Positions 1 through 5,373 of a DNA stretch of 9,770 bases are shown one piece after another. The stretch spans positions 1 to 9,770 of the forward strand of contig JAUYSA010000150.1 of assembly GCA_030696545.1 (NCBI GenBank), read 5' to 3'. The DNA comes from Hyphomonadaceae bacterium (lineage in GTDB: Bacteria > Pseudomonadota > Alphaproteobacteria > Caulobacterales > Hyphomonadaceae). The notes below the pieces were generated by a model. It did not search any database. It was not told the origin of the DNA and worked only from the letters and a program-made list of their open reading frames with translations. The first letter of the stretch is position 1. Every line of letters starts with the position of its first letter. The translations under genes and the position numbers were made by a program.

Positions 1-71
1 TGAATTCGGGCGCTCGCAGACGGTCGCGCTTAATGGCGCGTCGATTTGGCCGGCCACTATTTGGCGCTCAG

Positions 72-79
72 GCTAAAAC
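72..79 (+). promoter_or_regulatory. Candidate -10 element upstream of the small secreted ORF
   Basis: GCTAAAAC fits all eight positions of the alphaproteobacterial housekeeping -10 consensus GCTANAWC known from Caulobacter. No convincing TTGAC-type -35 lies 10-14 bases upstream; TTGGCCG at 46-52 is 19 bases away. If used, it would give a leader of about 155 bases before the ATG at 241. The rest of 1-240 shows no gene I can support. Confidence 0.25.
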
Positions 80-240
80 CGCGTGGAGTCTGTGTGAAAC
101 GTCGCTAATCCCCATTGGACACACGGGAAACCTGCTCCGCAGCGTCAGTTCCGCTTGGCGAGTTTCACGCAACAGAGCGGTTTCCGTCAGACGCCTGTCA
201 TCGATTCACGTCAGAGAAGCGGCGAACGAACGGAGCGGCG

Positions 241-387
241 ATGAAACAGCCTGTCAGCCAGAAACTCCTCGCTGTCATGGCGCTCGCCATCACCGTCGCC
301 ATCGCCTTCACGCCGACAGGTCAAGCTCGCGCGCAGGTCGAAACAGTTTCTGCCGCCGACTCCTCCCGCAGCCTCGCTGCGCGCTGA
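241..387 (+). CDS. Small putative secreted peptide (48 aa), function unknown
   Basis: I do not recognise this protein. The ATG at 241 follows GGAG at about 231-234, a plausible ribosome binding site. The product has a classic Sec signal-peptide layout: a basic N-terminus (MKQPVSQK), a hydrophobic core from about residue 9 to 24 (LLAVMALAITVAIAFT), and an ARAQ site near residues 29-32 typical of signal peptidase I. Cleavage would leave only about 17 residues (VETVSAADSSRSLAAR plus Gln). The frame stays open upstream to an ATG at 115, but that extension is Cys/Arg-rich and has no ribosome binding site, so 241 is preferred. It converges on the zinc-motif membrane protein, with a hairpin between. 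It could instead be the remnant of a longer exported protein, or non-coding. Confidence 0.4.
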   Translation: MKQPVSQKLLAVMALAITVAIAFTPTGQARAQVETVSAADSSRSLAAR

Positions 388-403
388 GGACCGGCGCGGT
401 CTA

Positions 404-430
404 GTGGGCGGGGGCTTCGCCTCCGCCCGC
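404..430. terminator. GC-rich hairpin between convergent genes, possible bidirectional terminator
   Basis: Arms 406-415 (GGGCGGGGGC) and 419-428 (GCCTCCGCCC) pair over 10 bp with one G-T wobble around a TTC loop; 404-405 and 429-430 can extend the stem. It lies exactly between the stops of the small ORF (387) and the zinc-motif gene (442). Neither strand has a clear T-run after the stem, so a Rho-independent role is inferred from position and stability. Confidence 0.4.
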
Positions 431-441
431 GCCGCCACGCT

Positions 442-2142
442 CTAGGGACGCTCGATCACAGGCGGCGACATCGGAAGCAGCAGGCCCGTCAGGCTCGCCA
501 CAACGACAGTCAGCACAGCCGCCGCGACGCCAGCCGCCGCCAGCCAGTGCAGCGTCAGGTTCAGCTTGTCGACAATCCGCTGGATCTTCGGCGCCCCCTC
601 CGGCGCCAGCTTCTTCTGAAGCTCCTGCACGACCCAGTAATGCGCCGCCAGCGCCGCGAAGAACGTCATCAGCATAACGCCAAGCAACGCCATCAGCCGT
701 CCGCCCTGGCCCTGTCCCCGCACGAGCAGGTCAATCGGCATCAGGATCAGCGGAATCGCCAGAACCGCCACCGGCCCCTTCGCCATCATCGCCCAGTAAG
801 CTCGCGTCATCGCTGTCTTGATCGCGCCGCCCGCCCACGTGATGTAGTCCGCCGTCACCACACCCCTGAACCGGCTGGCAATCCCGCTCTGGTCTTTCTT
901 CGCTGCGTTCTCTGCGATTGCGACATTCGCCTCCGACGCCAGCACTGTCGCCAGCGACCCATGCATCGCATCCGTCACGCGCGGCGGCATCAGCCGCGTC
1001 GCCAGCAGCGCCTCTTCCAGCACGCCAAGATCATCCGACAACAGCATCCCGGCGATGTTGCGATAATCCAGCACATCCTGCTGCGGACCAAAGCCCCGCA
1101 CCTGCGCCCGGCTTCCCCCCGCCACCACCGTCACGGTCGTCACAGGCGTCACCGCCGTCGTCTCCCGCCGCAGCGTGTCCGCGCTCGTCTCCGCAGCAGA
1201 TCGATACGTCGCCGCCAGACCCAGAACCCTGTCGATGCTGTCCAGCCCCTTCAACACCGACGTCGTCTCCGGATCAGGCGTCCGCACATTCGTCTCGAAT
1301 GTCTCGCGGATGGCGCACGAAACCTGCGCCGTGAAATGCCGCCGCCCTTCGCCGCCACACGTCTCGCAGCGATTGGAGCCCGCGCCCTTGCACGACGCAC
1401 ACGGAATCGTCTTCTGCCCATGGCATGTCGCGCAGATGATCGCCGATCGCCCGCCGCATTTTCCGCAACGGGTGATGCCCGTCCCGTTACAGCTGCCGCA
1501 AGTTGCGGTCTCCTGCACGTGCTCGATCCGCGCGTTGTTGTCCTCGTCATGCACCTTGCGCTCGCGGTGCGTCACCACCGTCTTCATCCCCTTGCAGGTG
1601 GCGCACGTCACGTCGCCGGTCGCATTGCACGCCTTGCATGGATTGCTGCCGCGGCCTTCGCACGCTTCGCAGGTCAGCGTCTCCGCTGCCTCGCACACAG
1701 CGCAGGCGATCTTCCCCGCGCCCTGGCACGGCGCGCATGTCTCCACATGGCCCACAGCCGGCAGCGCCGTGAAACAGTCGCCCACCGCCGGCCGCGCCGC
1801 CGGCCGCTCGCCATGCTCCGCCGCCCATGCCGACAGCCGCGCGGACACCGCCGCCCGCGAGGCCGCCAGCTGACCCTCGCTCAGCTGCGCCATCGCCGCC
1901 GCATCCGCCGCCAGCATCACGCCCTGAGGCAGCCCGCCATTGCCCTCGCTGCGTATGGTTTCGAACGCCACGCGGAAAACCTGCCGCGCGACGACATCCA
2001 CATTCACATGCTGGCTGCTTTCAAGCGTCAGGTGCCCGCGATCAAATCGCGTCAGCGGCTCGACGAAATCACCGATCTTCGTCAGCAGCCGAATGCCGGG
2101 ATCTGTGATCATCCCCCCGTCGCTGCTGGAGCCTGCTGTCAC
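442..2142 (-). CDS. Membrane-anchored protein with ten CxxC zinc-ribbon motifs (DnaJ cysteine-rich-like)
   Basis: The cysteine-rich centre has ten CxxC motifs, several continuing as CxxCxGxG as in the DnaJ zinc-finger domain. From the GTG at 2142 (566 aa) they begin at residues 136, 147, 158, 169 and 180, then 215, 226, 237, 248 and 259. Each block of five therefore has an exact 11-residue period, and a charged 31-residue linker joins the blocks. Three hydrophobic helices follow near residues 450-474, 482-505 and 530-558, so the protein is probably in the inner membrane. There is no J domain (no HPD). The central fold likely binds zinc; substrate and function are unknown. Start choice: the frame stays open to a GTG at 2250, with ATGs at 2205 and 2112. 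The GTG at 2142 has GAGGG 5 bases upstream and lies downstream of a promoter-like site, and the codons before it (AGA, AGG, GGA, GTT) are unlike the rest. The gene is certain; the start is not. Confidence 0.8.
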   Translation of the reverse strand: MTAGSSSDGGMITDPGIRLLTKIGDFVEPLTRFDRGHLTLESSQHVNVDVVARQVFRVAFETIRSEGNGGLPQGVMLAADAAAMAQLSEGQLAASRAAVSARLSAWAAEHGERPAARPAVGDCFTALPAVGHVETCAPCQGAGKIACAVCEAAETLTCEACEGRGSNPCKACNATGDVTCATCKGMKTVVTHRERKVHDEDNNARIEHVQETATCGSCNGTGITRCGKCGGRSAIICATCHGQKTIPCASCKGAGSNRCETCGGEGRRHFTAQVSCAIRETFETNVRTPDPETTSVLKGLDSIDRVLGLAATYRSAAETSADTLRRETTAVTPVTTVTVVAGGSRAQVRGFGPQQDVLDYRNIAGMLLSDDLGVLEEALLATRLMPPRVTDAMHGSLATVLASEANVAIAENAAKKDQSGIASRFRGVVTADYITWAGGAIKTAMTRAYWAMMAKGPVAVLAIPLILMPIDLLVRGQGQGGRLMALLGVMLMTFFAALAAHYWVVQELQKKLAPEGAPKIQRIVDKLNLTLHWLAAAGVAAAVLTVVVASLTGLLLPMSPPVIERP

Positions 2143-2147
2143 GTCTG

Positions 2148-2152
2148 CCCTC
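2148..2152 (-). promoter_or_regulatory. Ribosome binding site supporting the GTG start at 2142
   Basis: GAGGG on the minus strand lies 5 bases before the GTG at 2142. The alternative starts at 2250, 2205 and 2112 have weaker or badly spaced sites, so this element decides the preferred start. Confidence 0.4.
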
Positions 2153-2173
2153 AACGCGTCCACCCGCCTAACC

Positions 2174-2201
2174 GGCGTAGCATCCAAGCCCTCTCGGTCA
2201 A
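2174..2201 (-). promoter_or_regulatory. Candidate housekeeping promoter of the zinc-motif gene
   Basis: On the minus strand, TTGACCG (2201-2195) matches the Caulobacter-type -35 TTGACSS. After a 13-base spacer comes GCTACGCC (2181-2174), which fits six of eight positions of GCTANAWC. Transcription would start near 2168, giving a short leader of about 25 bases that includes the GAGGG site. This supports translation from 2142 rather than 2250 or 2205. Confidence 0.4.
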
Positions 2202-2246
2202 GCATGTTCGCGCCTGCAGCGCTCTTTCCTGCGTTAACTCTATGCC

Positions 2247-2262
2247 TCACGCGATAGCGTGA
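2247..2262. repeat. Perfect inverted repeat in the divergent intergenic region, possible operator
   Basis: TCACGC (2247-2252) and GCGTGA (2257-2262) are perfect reverse complements around a GATA spacer. It lies between the two divergent promoter-like sites, about 10 bases upstream of the candidate kinase -35 and about 45 bases upstream of the zinc-gene -35. Size and position suit a dimeric regulator. A chance 6-bp palindrome in GC-rich DNA is possible. Confidence 0.35.
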
Positions 2263-2272
2263 AATCGCCGCC

Positions 2273-2299
2273 TTGCCCTTGCCGCAGCCGACCTAGATT
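2273..2299 (+). promoter_or_regulatory. Candidate promoter of the histidine kinase gene
   Basis: TTGCCCT (2273-2279) followed after 12 bases by CCTAGATT (2292-2299) resembles the alphaproteobacterial TTGACSS / GCTANAWC arrangement, with the core CTANAW matched. Transcription would begin near 2306. The strong ribosome binding site GGGGAGA (2334-2340) and the GTG start at 2345 follow. Confidence 0.4.
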
Positions 2300-2344
2300 G
2301 TGAGGTGGACGCAAGCGCCAACAGGCGCCGCCCGGGGAGATTGA

Positions 2345-3865
2345 GTGACCACAGCCTTGAAGCCGCGCACCACACGGCCCGGCGGCATTCGCGCCGCTAT
2401 CAGCCTGTTGCTGCTCATCCCTATCCTCGTGCCCCTGTTCGCCGCCGCCCTGATCTGGCTCAGCGAGCGTGACGCCTCGCGCGCGTCGGAAGACCGTGTC
2501 CTCGCCGCCGCCCGCATCGTCAGCGCCAATGTCCGCAACATGGTGACGATCACGCTCGACCGCCTCCGCCGCATGGACGAGGCGCTTGGCCCCGATCCGC
2601 TGCTGTTCGCGCCAAGGCCCGGCGCCCCCGGCGAAGGCCTCACCCAGCTCTACGACGCCACCGGCACGACCCTCATGGCCAATGGCCAGCGCGGCGCCAA
2701 TGTCGCGAACAACCCCGCCTTCGTCGCGCTCGCTGGCGGCGATCCGTGGACGATCACCCCGCTGCTGGGGCAGGCGGGCGCGCTGCGCTTCTTCGGCATC
2801 GCCCGGCGCATAGAGCGCAACGGCCAGTTCGCCGGCGTCATCACGGCGCTCCTGCCGGCAGACAGTCTGTCCGAGGTGTGGAGCGAGGTGTCGCTCGGCG
2901 TCGAATCCACTGTCGGCGTCATCCGCGATGATGGCGCGCTCGTCACGCGCTATCCCGTCCCGGCCGAAGGCGTGAACCTCGCCAGCTTCGAGCTCTTCAC
3001 TATTCATCTGCCGAAGTCGGCCGATGGCGTTTATGTATCTGCTGCCTCGCCGGTCGATCGCATTCCCCGTATCGTCGGCTACCAGTCGCTCAAGGATCTT
3101 GGTCTCATCGTCACGGCCAGCCGCTCGCGCGCCGAAACGGCTGATGCGTTCTGGAACCGCGTCGGCTCCACCGCGCTGGTCGCGGCGCCCGTCTTCATCG
3201 TCATGGTCGCGCTGTGCGGCTGGGCGATCATGCTGCTCCTGCGCCACGAACGCTCCCGCGTCGCACTCGAAGTCGCGCTCGACCAGAACCGCATGCTCTT
3301 CCAGGAAATCCATCACCGCGTGAAGAACAACCTCCAGCAGGTCGCGGCGCTGGTAAAGCTGCAGCAGGCGCCGGCCCAGATGAAGGAGGATCTCATCCGC
3401 CGCATCGCCGCCATGTCCGCCGTCCACCAGCACATCTATGAAAGCGACCAGTTCGGCGCGCTCGATGCAGAAGGCTATCTCGCCAAGCTGCTCGCAGGCC
3501 TGCGCGACTCGGCCCCTCCCGGCGTCGATCTCGACTGGCGCCTCGACCCGCTGACTGTCTCGCCGGATCAGGCCCTGCCGCTCGGCCTAATCGTCAACGA
3601 GGTGGTCGCCAACGCCTTCAAGCACGGCTTCCCAGATGGCAAGGCCGGCCGCGTCTCCGTCACGCTCGAGCGTCCTCTACCGGGCAGCGAAGCCCTCCTC
3701 ACCATCGCAGACACCGGCGTCGGCATGGCCGAAATCCCCTCCGGCGGCCTCGGCCTCGGCACCCGCCTCATCGCCGGCCTCACCCAACAACTCGAAGGCA
3801 AATCCACCGCGACCCGCGACAACGGCGTGCGCTTCGAGTTGAGGTTTCCGGTGGGAGGGGGGTAG
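2345..3865 (+). CDS. Two-TM sensor histidine kinase, HisKA_2 family
   Basis: This is a membrane sensor kinase of 506 aa that should autophosphorylate on His and pass the phosphate to a response regulator. TM1 spans about residues 17-39 and TM2 about 275-299. They enclose an extracytoplasmic region of about 235 residues, the size of a dCache-type ligand domain; the ligand is unknown. No HAMP or PAS domain separates TM2 from the kinase core. The H-box EIHHRVKNNLQ (321-331) is typical of HisKA_2, with His324 (HRVKN) the likely phospho-acceptor. The ATPase domain shows the N-box NEVVANAFKHGF (418-429), G1 DTGVGM (456-461) and G2 GLGLGTRLI (468-476). The GTG start has GGGGAGA at 2334-2340 with good spacing. 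No response regulator is nearby, so it is an orphan. HisKA_2/HWE kinases in alphaproteobacteria often act in the general stress response through PhyR, but nothing in the window shows that partner. Confidence 0.92.
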   Translation: MTTALKPRTTRPGGIRAAISLLLLIPILVPLFAAALIWLSERDASRASEDRVLAAARIVSANVRNMVTITLDRLRRMDEALGPDPLLFAPRPGAPGEGLTQLYDATGTTLMANGQRGANVANNPAFVALAGGDPWTITPLLGQAGALRFFGIARRIERNGQFAGVITALLPADSLSEVWSEVSLGVESTVGVIRDDGALVTRYPVPAEGVNLASFELFTIHLPKSADGVYVSAASPVDRIPRIVGYQSLKDLGLIVTASRSRAETADAFWNRVGSTALVAAPVFIVMVALCGWAIMLLLRHERSRVALEVALDQNRMLFQEIHHRVKNNLQQVAALVKLQQAPAQMKEDLIRRIAAMSAVHQHIYESDQFGALDAEGYLAKLLAGLRDSAPPGVDLDWRLDPLTVSPDQALPLGLIVNEVVANAFKHGFPDGKAGRVSVTLERPLPGSEALLTIADTGVGMAEIPSGGLGLGTRLIAGLTQQLEGKSTATRDNGVRFELRFPVGGG

Positions 3866-3867
3866 AG

Positions 3868-5205
3868 CTAGGCGGAAGGATTCAAGGTCTTCAACAATAA
3901 GCGCAGTCGTTCGGGGTTGCCTTTTCGCAGGTAGTCCGCGGCAAGCCTTAGATTCCAGATCAACGGCCCCGATACCTTCTCCTTGCCATGATTGCGCTCA
4001 AGCGATTGCCACAGGCGATCGAAGCCATCAGCAAGCGTGTTGCAGAACATTGGCATAGGTCCGCGTGTTGCAGCGATGGCATCTGAACGGATCACTAGCT
4101 TTGATTGAAAATCCCACTCTCGCACTGGAACCTTGATATCCGGGCTACCCTTCGACGTTGTCGCAATGCAAAAGAACTCGGGCTTCCCGCCTCGATATAG
4201 ATAGCGGCCAAACCCGCAGATCTGAATGTCGACGATATCCGAGTCCGTTATTCCACATTCCTCCTTCAGTTCACGCTGGCACTCGCCCCGTACCAGCTCC
4301 TGCAGCGTCTTACCCGCATAACGCGTCAACGCCCGGGCGTCGAACGAGCCGGACCCGGACGGCCCCAACTTATCCTCGTTCTCGGATGATCGACGCCCTT
4401 GTCGCAGGTAGATCACACGCCGATCGGATGTCAGCAGAATGCAACTCGCGCCAATTTGGTTTGCCAATGGCGACTGAGGGAGGTCGTGTAATCGCCAGAC
4501 GATTTTCCCTGAGTGTTGATCGAATCGGCTGGCAAATGTTTCGTCAACGAAGTTTATCGCCGTGCGCTCATCCAGCTTTACGAGTTTGTCCCAGACAGCG
4601 TTTGAAAGCCGGTCGCGGAAATAGGATGTCTGCTGGAGGTGGATCGTCTCACCATTCTCCAATGCTTCACGACTGATATCAGTACGCAGCTTTATTTTCT
4701 TGTCGTCGAAAGTGGTGATGTTGGCGTTCGGAAGGCGCAGCACAAGCATGCCTTTGAACAGCTGTACCATTTCGTCGATATCGGAGAGTTTACGATTGTA
4801 TTCGATCGGGTTGTGGGCAGTTTCAATAAGCTGGTTGGCGTCCGTGTCCGTGAGAAGCGACTGGCCGACGTTAGTGTGAATGACCTCAGCTCCGCGAACA
4901 GCATGTGTAATTTGCTGCGCAATGGAGTTGTCTGCGATCGTGAGCTTATGAAACCAGTAATACAGGATCGCCAGGAACCCCAGCAGCATTGAAATAGCCG
5001 TGCCGGTTGTTTTAACTGCTTCAAAGTATTCGTTCTGAGTGGCGCCATCCTTCACCGAGTTTCCAACCGCGATGATTGCCACTGCAAGCGAGCCGACAGC
5101 AAACAGGAATCGGAACGTTTTGGGAAGAATCCATTTGGCGCGATCAAACGACCCGCGCCCAATACGATAGATCCGCACCAGAACGGATAGCGGCTTGTCG
5201 AACAT
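3868..5205 (-). CDS. Two-TM protein with C-terminal NUDIX domain (Cap16-like orphan)
   Basis: From the ATG at 5205 the protein has 445 aa. Two TM helices lie near residues 31-51 and 67-85, a linker of about 160 residues follows, and the NUDIX fold runs from about 246 to 350. The NUDIX helix is good: E303, then RELKEECGI at 311-319 with R311, E312, E315 and E316 all present. The first Gly of the GX5E motif is Ala, with a Gly one residue later. SGSGSFD precedes the helix. TM-NUDIX proteins are known as CBASS effectors of the Cap16 type; assigning this protein there is inference, and no CD-NTase, E1/E2/JAB or CapV gene is in the window. Base composition differs from its neighbours: 4681-4740 has 30 G/C of 60, against 41 of 60 at 3601-3660, which suggests horizontal gain. 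Start choice: GGGGGA at 5209-5214 precedes the ATG at 5205; the ATGs at 5220, 5250 and 5316 lack such a site, and 5316 lies in the pnp terminator. Confidence 0.85.
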   Translation of the reverse strand: MFDKPLSVLVRIYRIGRGSFDRAKWILPKTFRFLFAVGSLAVAIIAVGNSVKDGATQNEYFEAVKTTGTAISMLLGFLAILYYWFHKLTIADNSIAQQITHAVRGAEVIHTNVGQSLLTDTDANQLIETAHNPIEYNRKLSDIDEMVQLFKGMLVLRLPNANITTFDDKKIKLRTDISREALENGETIHLQQTSYFRDRLSNAVWDKLVKLDERTAINFVDETFASRFDQHSGKIVWRLHDLPQSPLANQIGASCILLTSDRRVIYLRQGRRSSENEDKLGPSGSGSFDARALTRYAGKTLQELVRGECQRELKEECGITDSDIVDIQICGFGRYLYRGGKPEFFCIATTSKGSPDIKVPVREWDFQSKLVIRSDAIAATRGPMPMFCNTLADGFDRLWQSLERNHGKEKVSGPLIWNLRLAADYLRKGNPERLRLLLKTLNPSA

Positions 5206-5208
5206 GTA

Positions 5209-5214
5209 TCCCCC
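5209..5214 (-). promoter_or_regulatory. Ribosome binding site fixing the start of the 2TM-NUDIX gene
   Basis: GGGGGA on the minus strand lies 3 bases before the ATG at 5205, a short but usable spacing. None of the three upstream in-frame ATGs has a purine-rich element in a usable position. Confidence 0.5.
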
Positions 5215-5313
5215 GGACATTCGACCAAAGTGTCCCGCAAATCGCAGCATCCCGTCTAGCCGCAATCCGCGAGAACTGGCGCAATACACTTCGCGCGCCC
5301 AATGCCGGAATCT

Positions 5314-5348
5314 CAAACAAAACGGCCGCCGGATCTCTCCGGCGGCCG
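5314..5348 (-). terminator. Rho-independent terminator of the truB-rpsO-pnp block
   Basis: An 11-bp perfect stem (arms 5338-5348 and 5323-5333; minus-strand CGGCCGCCGGA / TCCGGCGGCCG) with a GAGA loop is followed on the minus strand by TTTTGTTT. It begins 25 bases after the pnp stop. It is the clearest intrinsic terminator in the window and insulates the downstream 2TM-NUDIX gene from pnp transcription. Confidence 0.9.
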
Positions 5349-5373
5349 CTTCGGTATCAGTTCAGAGAGGCGC

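Noticed and set aside
33..404. Plus-strand open frame of 123 codons overlapping the small secreted ORF
   Set aside because: No ribosome binding site, Arg-rich shadow composition, and it conflicts with the better signal-peptide frame.
442..2142. Assignment as DnaJ chaperone
   Set aside because: No J domain and no HPD motif; ten rather than four CxxC motifs, and a TM C-terminus.
2143..2250. N-terminal extension of the zinc-motif protein to GTG at 2250
   Set aside because: Codons AGA, AGG, GGA and GTT are unlike the rest of the gene, there is no good ribosome binding site, and a promoter-like site lies inside it. It remains possible.
547..2262. Long open frame (571 codons) on the plus strand opposite the zinc-motif gene
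   Set aside because: Its translation is His/Arg/Pro/Gln-rich without domains. It is the antisense shadow of a GC-rich coding strand.
2240..3433. Open frame of 397 codons on the minus strand opposite the histidine kinase
   Set aside because: Its composition is rich in Asp, Arg, Glu and Gly with no recognisable motif, and it lies fully antisense to a clear kinase. It also overlaps the divergent control region.
5253..5284. Promoter-like pair TTGCGCC / GCTAGACG upstream of the NUDIX gene on the minus strand
   Set aside because: The 17-base spacer is too long for the 10-14 bases of this consensus and the -10 has two mismatches. It is suggestive only.
5206..5316. N-terminal extension of the 2TM-NUDIX protein to ATG at 5316
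   Set aside because: The start would fall in the T-run of the pnp terminator and lacks a ribosome binding site; ATG 5205 has GGGGGA.
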